Below are positions 9,320 to 20,100 of a DNA stretch of 64,000 nucleotides, in pieces. The stretch comes from Clostridia bacterium (GTDB lineage: Bacteria > Acidobacteriota > Terriglobia > Terriglobales > Acidobacteriaceae). The first letter of the stretch is position 1. Every line of letters begins with the position of its first letter. Below the pieces are notes generated by a model, which did no database searches, was not told the DNA's origin, and saw nothing but the letters and a program-made list of their open reading frames with translations. The stretch lies in assembly GCA_035561135.1 (NCBI GenBank), contig DATMYA010000072.1:47277-111276 (forward strand), read 5' to 3'. The position numbers and the translations under genes were made by a program.

Positions 9320-10504
9320 ATGTCGTTGTCCCAGTCGCGCAAGCTGTTCGTCGCGGTACTGTTTGCGGCTCTGTATTCCAACGCAGCCGTCGCGCAGGAC
9401 ACGGCCGACGCGCCAGCAGAAGAGCCTGCGGCACGCGCTTCCGCTCACGAAGCAGCCTCCGTCGCCATCGTGGTCGATACGTCTCGAACGGCGCGCAAGC
9501 GAGCCGGCGAACTTAGGAAAAGTGTCGCAGCCCTCATAACCAATCTCACAGCCGAAGACGAGTTCTGCGTTTATTCAACCAGCGACAAGCCCGTCCTGGT
9601 ACAGGATTTCACGGGAGACGCTTCCGTCGTGCTAAACGCTTCCAAGCGGCTACGGCGCGACGGTCGATTTGCACTGTTCGATACCATCGCGGTCGCGGCA
9701 GATCATCTGCGCAATGACGCGGCGAACGAAAACATCGCAATTGTGGTATTCGTGGCCGGAATGGATTCGGCGAGTAAGATCTCCCCAGCTACGCTCGAAC
9801 CCAGTTCGCGGGCAAAGCAACCGGTGGCGCTCTACTTCGTCGCCACCCCCGGTAGCGATGTGGCGTTGCAGGAGACCTTGCAGCAGCTTGCATTCCGCAC
9901 TCGCGGTGCCGCTTACTTCCCGCCAACAGCTAAGCAGATGATCGAGGCGTCAAACGCCGTGGGAAGGCAGTTGCGGCCTGGCGATCCTGTCGATGCCAGC
10001 AGTGGCGCAACTTCGCGTCGTGGGGCCAAGTCGAAAAAGCCCATTGCTACATACAAGCTGTTGGTCGTGCGCAGCATCCCTGTGGTAAATAGCAACGAGA
10101 CCACAGAGTTCCCGGGCGGCGACAATCTGCTTCTGCATCGCGTGCTCGTCTCTCGCTTGCAAAAGGCGAAACTCTTTTCCGAAGTCATTGATGCCGGCAG
10201 CACAAACGCGCAAACTGTTCCTGCAACCGGTAGCGAACCTGGTGAGAAGCTTGAGCTTCTTGCCACTATCGTGGGATACAGGCGCGGCAATCGCCTCCGG
10301 CGCCAGTTTACGTTTGGAGGGGCCGCGCGGATCAAGGTTCAGGTTATATTGCGCGATGCCGCCACAGCCGAGCCGGTTCTGGCCTTCACCGAAGAGGGCT
10401 CAGCCTCTGCCGGACTCTTTGGCGGCAGCAACGAGCAGATGCAGACGCGCGCCATCATGACTGTCGTTAACAAGATCATCTCGAGGCTTCGCGAATCGAG
10501 GTAG
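9320..10504 (+). CDS. Secreted protein with degenerate VWA domain and DUF4410-like C-terminus
   Basis: Starting at the ATG at 9320 gives a clean signal peptide (about residues 1-24, ending SNAAVAQD). Residues about 45-230 look like a von Willebrand A domain: VAIVVDTSRTARKRAGELRK carries the first metal-site motif as DTSRT instead of DxSxS, and the later FVAGMDSASK replaces the usual SDGxD, so metal adhesion is doubtful. Residues about 260-394 resemble the DUF4410 lipoprotein-type domain (VLVSRLQKAKLFSEV, ATIVGYRRGNRLRR, MTVVNKIISRLRES). 394 residues. The fusion is unusual; I infer an envelope role only from its export. Confidence 0.7.
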   Translation: MSLSQSRKLFVAVLFAALYSNAAVAQDTADAPAEEPAARASAHEAASVAIVVDTSRTARKRAGELRKSVAALITNLTAEDEFCVYSTSDKPVLVQDFTGDASVVLNASKRLRRDGRFALFDTIAVAADHLRNDAANENIAIVVFVAGMDSASKISPATLEPSSRAKQPVALYFVATPGSDVALQETLQQLAFRTRGAAYFPPTAKQMIEASNAVGRQLRPGDPVDASSGATSRRGAKSKKPIATYKLLVVRSIPVVNSNETTEFPGGDNLLLHRVLVSRLQKAKLFSEVIDAGSTNAQTVPATGSEPGEKLELLATIVGYRRGNRLRRQFTFGGAARIKVQVILRDAATAEPVLAFTEEGSASAGLFGGSNEQMQTRAIMTVVNKIISRLRESR

Positions 10505-10549
10505 CAGCTTTTGCGAGTCAACAGTCCTGTACCAATTCGACATGTGCGA

Positions 10550-11908
10550 ATGAGTTTCCGGCGCCAGTTCGCCATCGTGACGCTTTTTTGCTTTTTCGCC
10601 GCGTCGCTCGGGAGCGACGCCGCCGAACGCCAGCCGTCGAAGTTGTTGCCGCTTTCACAGCAGATCGCTATGCGGGAAAGCTGGTTGCCCAAGCGTTACG
10701 AAATGCTCTTACAGATGATGCGTACCCGTGGGATCGACATGTTCATTGTTTTGAATGAAGAGTTTCACAACGATCCGCTTACGGAATTCATTGCGCCGCC
10801 GCGTCCCTACGTAGGCAATCGGGATATTTTTGCATTTCTCGACACAGGGAAAGAGGGATTGAAGAAGGTCGCGGTCGTGCGCTTTGGGGATGAGAATCTG
10901 CGGCCCTTCTTCGAAATTTCCGAAGAAGACAAACCGGCTGAACGGGTCCTGGCGGAACTCTATGCAAAGTACCGGCCGAAGAGGATTGCTTTGAGCATCG
11001 GTGGCAAACGGGGTGTCACACGAAGCCTCACTCACGACAGTTACCAGTTCCTATCGGCGGCGATGGGTTCGGAGGCGACGTCACGATTCGTCAGTGCTGA
11101 GGACCTGATCGAGGAGTATCTCGACACTCGCATTCCAGAAGAAATGGCGCCATACAACGACGTCCTTTATTTGACCGATCTGCTGACCCGCCGCGCGCTC
11201 TCGAATGAAGTCATCGTGCCTGGCAAGACTACGGTCGGCGACATTCGCCGATGGCTCTACGACCAGCTGTGGGCTCACGGAGTGACCACCTGGTTCCAGC
11301 CGGACATTCGCGTGCAGCGAAAGGACGTGCCGAACGAGACCTCGCACGGCTTCCTCGCCGTAGCGAAAGAGGCAACGGTCATCCAGCCCGGCGACGTCCT
11401 TCACGTCGACTTTGGCATCACCTACATGGGGTTGAACACTGATTGGCAGAAGATGGCCTATGTGTTGCGGAAAGGCGAACGCCGAGCGCCTGCCGGCCTG
11501 GAGCGCGCCCTGCATAACACCAACATGCTGCAAGATGTGCTCATGCTCCGCGCTTCGCGCCCGGGCCGTCCGGCAGGTGAGGTTTACAACGTTACGATGG
11601 AAGAGATGAAGCAGAAGGGAATCGAGGCCAAGATATATAGCCATCCCCTCGGCAATCAGGGCCACGGATTGGGCGCAAGCATCGACTTCCGCGCCTCGCA
11701 GACAAAGGATTCCTCGGCCGATGCCAAGCGTCTGCGCAAAGGTTCATACATCTCGATCGAGTTGAATACGCAGACTGCTGTGCCGGAATGGGGTGGCCAG
11801 AAGGTTTACATGATGGAAGAGGATCCCGCATACCTGACCGACAGCGGTTGGAAGTTCTTCTGCCCGAGGCAGGAGAGGCTGTATCTGGTGAACTGGAAGC
11901 AGCAATGA
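10550..11908 (+). CDS. Secreted M24-family metallopeptidase (Xaa-Pro aminopeptidase-like)
   Basis: The M24 fold cleaves N-terminal residues with two metal ions. From the ATG at 10550 the protein has a signal peptide ([19 protein letters not shown]) and 452 residues. Metal ligands typical of the family can be placed: [16 protein letters not shown] (two Asp), [13 protein letters not shown] (His), ISIELNTQT (Glu) and [11 protein letters not shown] (Glu). The N-terminal half resembles a creatinase/prolidase N-domain. An in-frame TTG at 10511, seven bases after the preceding stop, is an alternative start but would put extra residues before the signal peptide. The upstream VWA gene ends 45 bases before, so co-transcription is likely. 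Confidence 0.87.
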   Translation: MSFRRQFAIVTLFCFFAASLGSDAAERQPSKLLPLSQQIAMRESWLPKRYEMLLQMMRTRGIDMFIVLNEEFHNDPLTEFIAPPRPYVGNRDIFAFLDTGKEGLKKVAVVRFGDENLRPFFEISEEDKPAERVLAELYAKYRPKRIALSIGGKRGVTRSLTHDSYQFLSAAMGSEATSRFVSAEDLIEEYLDTRIPEEMAPYNDVLYLTDLLTRRALSNEVIVPGKTTVGDIRRWLYDQLWAHGVTTWFQPDIRVQRKDVPNETSHGFLAVAKEATVIQPGDVLHVDFGITYMGLNTDWQKMAYVLRKGERRAPAGLERALHNTNMLQDVLMLRASRPGRPAGEVYNVTMEEMKQKGIEAKIYSHPLGNQGHGLGASIDFRASQTKDSSADAKRLRKGSYISIELNTQTAVPEWGGQKVYMMEEDPAYLTDSGWKFFCPRQERLYLVNWKQQ

Positions 11909-11999
11909 ATCAGGATGAACGTTGATGTGATGGGATTTACCGAGCGCTGGTCGCAATAACGCGGGAGGTCTCCAGACACGATAAACGGAAAAGAATAAA

Positions 12000-12076
12000 T
12001 GGTGCGCCCGGAGAGATTCGAACTCCCGACCTATTGCTCCGGAGGCAATCGCTCTATCCAGCTGAGCTACGGGCGC
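12000..12076 (-). tRNA. tRNA-Arg (anticodon CCG)
   Basis: Read on the minus strand the sequence begins GCGCCCGTAGCTCAG and ends GGGCGCACCA, with a perfect seven-base acceptor stem and encoded CCA. The anticodon arm is ATTGC - CTCCGGA - GCAAT, giving anticodon CCG, which reads the arginine codon CGG. The T arm contains GTTCGAATC. 77 bases including CCA. It stands alone between the M24 peptidase and a SnoaL-like gene. Confidence 0.96.
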
Positions 12077-12117
12077 GCGAGAACATTATAACCTGATGCA
12101 CAGCCGAGCGGCGCGTC

Positions 12118-12558
12118 TCAAGCCGTATATGGTAGTGAGAAATGCTCATGGAAGATGCGGATTGAGCCGTCGTGGTCCACGGCAAAGACCTGTGTCGCGC
12201 GGCCATGCAAGATGTGTTCGTCGGAACTCTTTGCGGTCGCAGTCGCTATCCTGGAAGCGTGGAACTGAAACGTATAACTCGCCACTGCCGCCGTATCGCC
12301 CAACATGACAATGTCTATAAGGCCCACTTGCGAGCGAAGTTGGGAATTTGCGGTGAAGTACTCACGCTTGCGTCGCGTCGCCGCAAGGCGTCCCGGCTCA
12401 GGCCGGGTTGCCGTGGAGCCGAAAACGCTTGACTCGTGCGCGTAGAACTCCTCCAGCGCCTCGGCAGATTTACTTGTGAATGCGTTCCAGAATTTCTCGA
12501 TTTCGGCTCGTACCGTCTCGGGGGTCAACGTTGTCATGGGTTGCAGGCGACACTTCAT
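12118..12558 (-). CDS. SnoaL/NTF2-like protein (DUF4440 type)
   Basis: The 146-residue protein has the cone-fold pattern of nuclear transport factor 2-like proteins: an N-terminal helix pair ETVRAEIEKFWNAFTSKSAE, then ALEEFYAHESSVFGSTATR, and a C-terminal sheet with AVASYTFQF and VFAVDHDGSIRIFHEHFS. Such proteins serve as small-molecule isomerases, hydrolases or binding proteins; the substrate cannot be told. The first Met gives MKCRLQPM; the second Met (12537) is equally possible. It is the only minus-strand protein gene between the tRNA and the next cluster. Confidence 0.75.
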   Translation of the reverse strand: MKCRLQPMTTLTPETVRAEIEKFWNAFTSKSAEALEEFYAHESSVFGSTATRPEPGRLAATRRKREYFTANSQLRSQVGLIDIVMLGDTAAVASYTFQFHASRIATATAKSSDEHILHGRATQVFAVDHDGSIRIFHEHFSLPYTA

Positions 12559-12892
12559 AGCAACTTCTACTTCGCCCTACAGCTTACCACTCAGAATGTA
12601 ATTTGTTTATTTCCGGCCATTTCCCGGAGTCGCGCATCCTGCACTCCGGCCTCGAGTACCGGTCAAACAACCGACTTCGGTGGTATCTTTGACTGACTTG
12701 GCGACTGGAGTTGGCCGTGGATTGTCTTGGCGTTGCAAAGGGTACGCGGCACACTTGTAGAGTGCAATGCCCAAGGCGGGTCTTTTCCTCTGCCGGGTGC
12801 AACGGCTCAGCTGCTGAGTTGCTCTAAGTATCGTTGACGTTGCACGCATGCCCATTGCGGCTGCTACCCGCTCACGTGACCGGAGGACGAAT
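12559..12892. other. Intergenic stretch with a short palindrome
   Basis: This 334-base stretch separates divergent genes and no open frame in it has a credible start. At 12806-12818 lies a perfect palindrome CTCAGC-T-GCTGAG, about 75 bases before the next start, possibly a regulator site. Nothing else stands out. Confidence 0.3.
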
Positions 12893-13180
12893 ATGCAGAA
12901 TTGGAAGAAAGCGCTGGTGTTTGGATCGCTTGGAGCCGGCGCAGTGCTGTTCATGACCGGACGCCGCCCAGTTGGCGTAGCGATGGCCGCGGGCGGACTC
13001 GCCTTGCTCGCCTCGGAATATCCAGAGAAGTTCGAAGACGTCTGGGAGAACGCGCCCGAGTACGTCAATCGCGCTACCCAGATCTTTGCCGTGCTATCCA
13101 AACTCAGCGAACGTTTTGCCGAAGAAGCGGAACGCCGCAGCATGGCCGCCTACAACGAGATGCGTCAGGAATACAGCTAA
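12893..13180 (+). CDS. Small hydrophobic protein of unknown function
   Basis: A GGAGGA ribosome site seven bases upstream points to the ATG at 12893, not to the earlier in-frame ATG at 12848. The 95-residue product has a glycine-rich hydrophobic stretch (LVFGSLGAGAVLFMTG and VAMAAGGLALLASEYPEK, about residues 8-45) followed by a helical, acidic/basic tail EDVWENAPEYVNRATQIFAV and LSERFAEEAERRSMA. It is probably a membrane hairpin with a cytoplasmic amphipathic tail. I know no function. Confidence 0.65.
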   Translation: MQNWKKALVFGSLGAGAVLFMTGRRPVGVAMAAGGLALLASEYPEKFEDVWENAPEYVNRATQIFAVLSKLSERFAEEAERRSMAAYNEMRQEYS

Positions 13181-13211
13181 AATCCGCGACTATGCAGGTC
13201 TATACAGAAAA

Positions 13212-13234
13212 GCCCCGCTCGATTCCAGCGGGGC
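13212..13234. terminator. Bidirectional intrinsic terminator
   Basis: GCCCCGCT and AGCGGGGC form a perfect eight-base stem with a seven-base loop. CCTTTGATTTT follows on the plus strand and TTTTCTG on the minus strand, so it can end both the small hydrophobic gene and the convergent SufT-like gene. Confidence 0.8.
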
Positions 13235-13255
13235 CTTTGATTTTGTATTCTTTGG

Positions 13256-13579
13256 CTATTCGATTCCCAACTGCTTTTTCGCGGCGTCGCTCAATCTCTC
13301 CGGAGTCCATGGCGGGCTCCACACAACATTTACATTTGCGTCCTTGATGCCTGGCAGTGAGAGCAATCTGTGCCGCACCTGCTCGCTGATCATGGTGTGC
13401 GCGGGGCACCCGGGCGCGGTGAGCGTCATATCCACTTCTACGTCCTGTCCGTCGCTGCCCGGCAGAGCCGTTGGTTTCAGGCGAACATCATAGATCAGTC
13501 CGAGGTCTACAAGATTGACCGGGATCTCTGGATCGTAGCAATCTTTCAGCGCTGTCATTACCTCTTCGTTCGTAACCAT
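13256..13579 (-). CDS. MIP18/DUF59 family protein (SufT/PaaD-like)
   Basis: MIP18-family proteins help mature iron-sulphur proteins. The chosen ATG at 13579 has GGGGGTGA just upstream and gives 107 residues starting MVTNEEVMTALKDCYDPEIP, where the family hallmark DPEIPVNLVDLGLIYDV follows at once. The TAPGCPAH motif with its conserved cysteine lies near residue 57. A longer frame reaching to 13636 would overlap the end of the upstream gene and adds no family-like sequence. No suf genes adjoin, so the client is unknown. Confidence 0.88.
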   Translation of the reverse strand: MVTNEEVMTALKDCYDPEIPVNLVDLGLIYDVRLKPTALPGSDGQDVEVDMTLTAPGCPAHTMISEQVRHRLLSLPGIKDANVNVVWSPPWTPERLSDAAKKQLGIE

Positions 13580-13598
13580 CTCACCCCCTGCGTCCAGT

Positions 13599-16500
13599 CT
13601 AGCGCACCGATGCCGCAGGCGCACTGCCGCGAGCAATTTCCAGAGTCAGGCGCTGTCGCTCCGCGTCCTCGATTTGATTAGCGAAACTGCTGAACGATGC
13701 GTATTGCGCAGTCTCGATCACCTGCGTCGGAATGTAAAACTCGCGCCGAATCTCCAACTCTGAGGGCGAGAGCAAGCGGAAGGTCACTCCATAGCTGCCG
13801 AACTCGGTTGTTAGCGCGAAGTCCGGTGCCGTGCGTGCTACCTTCACGCCTTCGGGCAGGCGCACTCGGAAGGTAGAGGTCTCAAACAAGAGCGAGTCTA
13901 TGTACATAGGGAAGCGTCGCTGTGCGGACGTCGCGTACATGCGCCGCAACCCTAGTGCAGGAGCGAGTTGGTCGATATCGATTTGCTGCCTGGAGAAGTC
14001 CAGATAGTGCGGTGAGCGGCATGTCACCGTAATGGTCAGCGGCTGGTCCGCATCCAGTTCGTTGCGCACTTCGCCCGCCGTGCCGGTCGCACCGGCGAAT
14101 AGTCGCATGGCCAACTGCTCGTAGAAGCGCGGGCGCTCCGCCGGTGCGATCCCGCGCAGAACGTTCCTCATCTGTGCCCCGCGCCACGGCGACATCGTGA
14201 TGATTACGCGCGCCGTGAATGTACCCGTCCGGTCGAAGTTCACTTCCGCTTGTGCCACGCTGCGCTCGTCGAAAGTAGAAGGGGGAAGTGGTGCCAGGGT
14301 GGAAGCATTTTGCCGGCCGAGCGCACTCAAGCGGAACTGCAGGGCCTTGCTGCGGTCCACATCCGGCATCGTCGCGCCGAAAGGCATTCCATCCATTTCG
14401 GCGTCAACGACCACATCGCCCGTGGAGAATCGGAACAGCACCAGCGGCTTGTTGAACGCCGTTGCACTCGTGCCTGCAGAGCGAGCCATCGCCAGGTCGG
14501 CATTAAGCCCTGCAGCCCTCGCTACAGCCAGCAGCGTGGCCGTGCGGCTCCCCTCTCCACTCGCCAGCGACTCCTCGGCGTCCGTCACTTCGCCCTTGGC
14601 GAAGCTGCTGTTATCGGGCTTGACCTTCGCCGTGACGTAACGCAACGCCGCCCGCGCCGTCTCCCGCTCATCGTTTTCCCGCCCGTGGGCGCTTGCCGGC
14701 TTCTTGGCGACCATTTCCGCGCGAATGCCGACGCGAGACGCCTGGAGTACAGCTTCCATGGCATTGCCGCGTATCATTGCCGTCTCGTCTTCCGGCGTCT
14801 CCGGGCGAACCGTCGCCAGCAGAGCACGTTTCGGCAGCGACGGCTCCTGTGGGAACTGCGCTATTTCGTTCTGTTCCCATACGCGCGTCAGAACTCCGTC
14901 TACCGTAGCGGACGACTTCATCGTGGGCGCGCCGTTCACCTCGGAGACTCGCATATAAGCTGGACTTATCAAGACAAAGCGTGAGTACAGGATCGGCTCC
15001 GTGAATGAGCCAAACGTAAACTCAAAATCGGCGGCGTGCGAGATCAGCGCTTCCGGTGCGGAGAACGGAATCACGTACTCTTGCTCGATAGCATCGCCGG
15101 GCGCGAGCGCCGGCATCGAGATTGTTGCCTTGTGCTGGTGGAATTCCGGCTCGGCTATCGTCAGGTCGCTTTTAATCGTGCGTAACTCGAGGAGACGTGC
15201 GCCCTGCGGAATCTTTACCTCGCCGTGACGCACAATGCCGTCGCGGTTCAGCACGCGCGTGATCTTGTGCACGTAAACCGCGCCGCTGCCGTCTTCGCGC
15301 AGCATTGAGACTTTGTCGTTCAGCAGCAGGACCGCAGGACCGCCCGAGTACGTCCTGGCTGCCGCATCGCGCACCAATGCCGAACCATCTCGCCTGTATT
15401 TTGCAAAGAACTCCGACTCCGTGTCGAAACCTTCTGCGCGAGGCTGCGCATTGAGAATCCCGTCCGCATACGACTTCGCGAGTGCCGCGAATGGCGCGGA
15501 GTTCGGGGCCAGATCGGCCAATTCACGCGCCAGTTGCTGTGCCTTTATCTGTTCGCCCGCGAGCGCTCTCTCGCGCATTTCCAGCGCCACGGCATCGCGG
15601 TTCAGCTTGCTTTTGTGCCTCACGCGCGAGGCCTCGTCGGCCGCTTCATTGTGCCGGCCCGCATCCGCTAGCCATCTCGCAAGCGTTAAAGAGGCCGGCG
15701 CGCAGCCGGCCATTTTCGGTTCCAGGGCTGTCGCTCTTCGGAACTGCTGTGCTGACGAAAAGTACAAGGCAGCTTCGCGAACCGTGTCGCACGAGGGATG
15801 CATCCGCGCGAGTTGATCGAAGGCGCCAATCGCCTCCGCCGTCCAGTTCATGCGGACGGCAACGCGCGACAGCAGGGCAAGCGCTCGCTCCGATTTCGGC
15901 GCTCTCGTCAGTGCTTCCTTGAGCTGCGCTATCGCCTCATCGTTTCGCTCCGCGTCAAATGCGTGCGACGCCAGCTTCACGCGAACGGCCGTCGCGGAAG
16001 GTGCCAGTTTCAGCGCTGACGTTAAAGCAAAGCGTTCCTCCGTCCCAACCTCTTCCTGATGCGATGAGCCTGCCCAGGCGTTCGCCAGAGCGAACTGTAC
16101 GCTTGTGGAACTGCGTGTCGCGGCCAAAGCCGTCAGTCGCCGCAGAGCCTCCACGGAGTCTCCGCGCCAGTGGGGCAGACTTGCCATGACGTATTCGGAT
16201 TCAGGGCCGGCGTGCATCATCGGCTTGTTGTTGCGCCGGCGCAAGCCGCCCGAAGGCGCCATGATGGCGACACGAAACGGGGCCGCTGTCCCAACGAACT
16301 TCACCAGAACGCGATGTGTGCCGAGCGACAGGTGCTGCGGCTGAATGATCACTTCCGGCTGCGCTCTGCGACGGTCGTCGCGCGTCACCACCAACCGCCC
16401 ATCGATCCATACCTGAAGCGTTCCCGCGCTTTCTACCCGCACGCGCCATTCTCCGCCGGAGCGTACGCTCACATCCGCAGCGGCATAGAACACTCCCTGC

Positions 16501-17183
16501 TGGGTCATGTACTCGGGCAGCAGCACTTTGCCGTTTGCGAACTGGAAGAACTCGCTTCGCTGGTTTCCGTAACGGCTCTTGTTCAATCCGTCAGTCTCGG
16601 GCTCGAACTTCCGGTCGAAGTCCGCATGTGGCCGCTTTCCCAGCGGACCTACAATCTTCCAGTCCGTAAGCAGGCCGGAGTCTCGCGATTGCAGCAGCAG
16701 GTCCAGTTCCGGCGCTCCATCGGACGCCGCATTCACCAGCGCGAAGCGCAATGAGTCGCTTTGCGGCCCCGCTCCCCGCGCGAGCCTGCGTACCTGCGGC
16801 ATCACCCGCCGAAAGTCCTTCGTGTTCGCCGCAAGGTCACGAATGCGTGCAGCGGCAATCTCCTTCACGTCTGGGCCTGCTGCTCTGCTTGCGCACAGGC
16901 GCACCGCGGAATCCAGCACAGTCGCGTCGTCAGCCTCGAGCGCGGCGGCTTCCATGCGTACGAAGAGCGCACGCGCATCGCCGGCATTCCTGCGCAGCGC
17001 GGCAGCCGCCAGGCGCTTCGCCTGCTCGATATCTGAGCGCACGAACAGAGCCTCACTCGCCTTTTGGGACTGGCTCCGCGGTGTACGTTTCGACGGGGCC
17101 TTGCCTGCGCCTGCGCCAGACTGCGCCATGGCCGCCAACGAAATACACAGCGTGATTACCGTCACTATCAGGCGGCTTCTCAT
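13599..17183 (-). CDS. Large secreted DUF3857 protein with degenerate transglutaminase-like domain and TPRs
   Basis: This 1194-residue protein starts with a signal peptide (residues 1-20). The first half has TPR-like helices and a carbohydrate-binding-like sandwich near residues 230-310 (GGEWRVRVESAGTLQVWIDG). A DUF3857 domain is seen at about 640-800 (VHKITRVLNRDGIVRHGEVK, APGDAIEQEYVIPFS). The next block aligns with the transglutaminase core of the neighbouring protein, but GDCKDKASL is replaced by SGEGSRTATL and FNHAIVY by FNKPLVLF, so the catalytic Cys and His are missing. Its ATG overlaps the stop of the upstream giant as ATGA, so the two are translationally coupled and may act together at the envelope. 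Confidence 0.85.
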   Translation of the reverse strand: MRSRLIVTVITLCISLAAMAQSGAGAGKAPSKRTPRSQSQKASEALFVRSDIEQAKRLAAAALRRNAGDARALFVRMEAAALEADDATVLDSAVRLCASRAAGPDVKEIAAARIRDLAANTKDFRRVMPQVRRLARGAGPQSDSLRFALVNAASDGAPELDLLLQSRDSGLLTDWKIVGPLGKRPHADFDRKFEPETDGLNKSRYGNQRSEFFQFANGKVLLPEYMTQQGVFYAAADVSVRSGGEWRVRVESAGTLQVWIDGRLVVTRDDRRRAQPEVIIQPQHLSLGTHRVLVKFVGTAAPFRVAIMAPSGGLRRRNNKPMMHAGPESEYVMASLPHWRGDSVEALRRLTALAATRSSTSVQFALANAWAGSSHQEEVGTEERFALTSALKLAPSATAVRVKLASHAFDAERNDEAIAQLKEALTRAPKSERALALLSRVAVRMNWTAEAIGAFDQLARMHPSCDTVREAALYFSSAQQFRRATALEPKMAGCAPASLTLARWLADAGRHNEAADEASRVRHKSKLNRDAVALEMRERALAGEQIKAQQLARELADLAPNSAPFAALAKSYADGILNAQPRAEGFDTESEFFAKYRRDGSALVRDAAARTYSGGPAVLLLNDKVSMLREDGSGAVYVHKITRVLNRDGIVRHGEVKIPQGARLLELRTIKSDLTIAEPEFHQHKATISMPALAPGDAIEQEYVIPFSAPEALISHAADFEFTFGSFTEPILYSRFVLISPAYMRVSEVNGAPTMKSSATVDGVLTRVWEQNEIAQFPQEPSLPKRALLATVRPETPEDETAMIRGNAMEAVLQASRVGIRAEMVAKKPASAHGRENDERETARAALRYVTAKVKPDNSSFAKGEVTDAEESLASGEGSRTATLLAVARAAGLNADLAMARSAGTSATAFNKPLVLFRFSTGDVVVDAEMDGMPFGATMPDVDRSKALQFRLSALGRQNASTLAPLPPSTFDERSVAQAEVNFDRTGTFTARVIITMSPWRGAQMRNVLRGIAPAERPRFYEQLAMRLFAGATGTAGEVRNELDADQPLTITVTCRSPHYLDFSRQQIDIDQLAPALGLRRMYATSAQRRFPMYIDSLLFETSTFRVRLPEGVKVARTAPDFALTTEFGSYGVTFRLLSPSELEIRREFYIPTQVIETAQYASFSSFANQIEDAERQRLTLEIARGSAPAASVR

Positions 17184-20100
17184 CGCAACGTCACCTTCAC
17201 CTCCTGCCGGAACCCCCGTTCCACGGCGGCACAGAACTCACGAAACTCGGCGTACTCTGCGGGCGTGATTCGAATCTGCCGGAACTGAACCAGCGTGCGT
17301 ACTATCACCTGCGAGCCACGCCGGTCATACCTCAACACCGCCGAACCGAACTTGCTGTCCAGTCGCGTCTCCTGCGGAAGTTCCACTCGCACAGTGCCCT
17401 CGGGCAACGCGAACTGCAACTCTTCTTCTGTGGTCCACGGTGCCGGCAGCAGAAGGTCTTGCGTGCGCTCGCCCAGCGGAGCCAGCGTTTGCAGATACCC
17501 TCGCCGCATCCACGTACCAGTCAATGCCATCGATGAGCGTCCGGAGAAAGCATCAAGCGCGCCGCTGAATTTGACTGTGACGTCTTTCTCGAGGTCAGCC
17601 GCGCCGTCCACTTCCACGTTCTCCACTTTCACGGTCGGAAATACTTCGGCCAGTGAGGCGCGTATCGATTCTCGCTGTCGCTCGGCAACTTCGTATTCGC
17701 GACGCAAGCCCGGAGCGTCCTCGCCACGTGTGTACACCGTTCCGGAAAACTGCATCGTTCCGTCGCGCCGAATTTCCGCCCGTATCGCGCGATGCGTGTA
17801 GTTGTCCTCCGGTGTTGTCACCGGAATCCGGTGCATCTGCGTGCGGCCATCGGCGCTCACCGTCAGAGCCATCGCACCCTGGTCTTCGAGCGGAAGCTCG
17901 CGCGCGCCGGAATATTCCGCCGTGCCGTCCAGCCACAGTCCGTACTTCGGCAGGTAAACGATCGCGTGATTGAACGGCGCGATGGACGCAACCTGCTCGT
18001 TAATCTCTCCCATGCGCCGAGTGCGCACCATCGCCAGTTCGGCGTCGACGCCTACCGCCCGCATCAACGCGATCATCAGGCTAGCCTTGTCTTTGCAATC
18101 GCCAAAACGCCGCGCGTAGATCTGGCTCACCGGATAAGGCTTGTAGCTGTATATCCCGAACTCGAGAGCCACGTAGTGCGTGTTCCGAAGCACCAGTTGA
18201 TGGATGGCGTGAATGCGCGCCAGTTCTTCGGGGTTCTCAGCAGAGATTCGCTTCGCCACCTCGCGAAGCGCAGCATCCAGCGTGAACTGCGGACGCACAA
18301 GTTCCGCGTACCACTTGCCCAGTTCATCCCAATTGCTGAAGGTTGAAACGGAGATGTAGGGCGCGATCTCCGTTGCAGATGGGCTGCGTGGCTCGTTGGG
18401 CAGAGCCGCAAGATCTCGCGCTTCCCACGTGTAAATGCGTTCGCCGCCCGCGACCGTCACGCTCGCCGAATGTGGCATGCGAGTTTCCACTACGTGGAAA
18501 TTCCGCTCGGCTGGAGTCAGGAGCACGTAGCGCTTCAGCTTTGTCGACATGGTGCCCCGGAATAGCGTCAGCCCGCCGTAGTAGTCGCCATAGGGATTTG
18601 TCTCGCTCTCGGGCGACACTCGGTAATCCAATTCGATTAGGTCGCCTGCTTCCAGCGAAGGGAAGCGGAGCACTCGCGAGCGCACGTCGTAGTACATCGA
18701 AACGCCCGTGTCTGCCACCGATGTTTCGCCACCCTCCTCGGCTTCGATCATCCGGCCATCCTGTTTGTGCACTCTCGCTCGCAGGATTTCCAGCGACTCC
18801 GATGCTGGCGAATATTGCACGGCCCTCGTGCCGAACTCTCGCGCGCCTTGCGCGTTCATCACCTTGAATATCTGCTGGACACGCGCCGAGGCCAGGCCAT
18901 TCTGCTGGACGCGGTCGACACGCACATCGGCCAGCGCGATCACGTTGTCTAGCGCAACCACGCTGTCATGCGGGCCGCTCATGCCCTGTGCGTTCGACTT
19001 CACCTGGTCGAAGTCTGCGAGGTAAGCCGCCTCTGTGTCTTCGACGCTGCTCACCGCACCGAGCCAGGCGATCCGTTCGCGTAAGCCCACGGCATTCGGA
19101 TTCGTCAGGGCCGCGCTCTTCAGTTCCCGTTCGGCCTCACGGTTGCGCCTTTGGAGCACCAGTAGTTCCGCCAGTTCCTGACGAAGCAAGGCGTTGTCAG
19201 GATGCGTTGCCACCCCGGCCCTCAGTTGCCGCTCTGCACCGGCAGCATCTCCCTCGTCCAGACGCAAACGTGCCATCTGCGATAGTGCGCTGGCGTCTGA
19301 GGAGTCCATCAGCGCGATGCGTTCATAAAACTTCCGTGCGCCGGTCGCGTCGCGACGGTGCTCATAAAGGCGCGCCAGTAAACTACGCTCAACCGCGCCC
19401 TCGCGGTTTTCGGCGAAAGCTGCTTCGGCCAACCGCGTTGCGTGCTCGAGTTGTCCAGCTCTCTCGAATGCGATAGCCAGTTCCCGATGCAGCCACAGCG
19501 GCACAGGAAAGTCGCGCGCCAGCCGTTCGTATTCCGCCAACGCCTGCTTAAACAAACCCACGCTGCCATAAATGTCGGCCAACCGTTTTCGGGCGACGAA
19601 GTCGTTGGGCTCAGAGCGCAGAGCGGCGGCCAGCAGGTTTCTGGCTTTTTCCACCTGCTCCCGCGAGATGTAGTACTCGGCGGTCGCCAGCTGCACCTTC
19701 GGATTATTGGGCGCCAGCCGCGACGCATTCTGCAGGGCAGAGAAGCGGCACAACTGATTTGCGCAAACGCGCGCCACTGATAACCATCGCTCTGGCGTGG
19801 GAGCCATGTGCGCCGCAGCCTCAAAGTGATGCAACGCTTCGTTATCGCCGGACGCCTGCTCCAGGTGACCCAACGTCTCCAGCGTCTCAGCCGACTTCAT
19901 CTCCTCGACTGCTTTTTTTGCCACCAGCAGGATCGACGGCGAGCGCTTTTCTACGTCGCGGCGCTCGCCCCTTTGGCGTGCCGCCAGCAGAGCCAGTCGC
20001 TGCGCTTCGTCGCGTACCAGCGCCTCTTCATTCCCGGTGGCGACGGATTGCAACCACCGCTCCAGTGCTGTGCGATCGCTTACCAGTTCGCGAAGTTCGT

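Noticed and set aside
12000..12076. tRNA gene as the border of an integrated element
   Set aside because: No duplicated tRNA end, integrase or composition shift is visible on either side.
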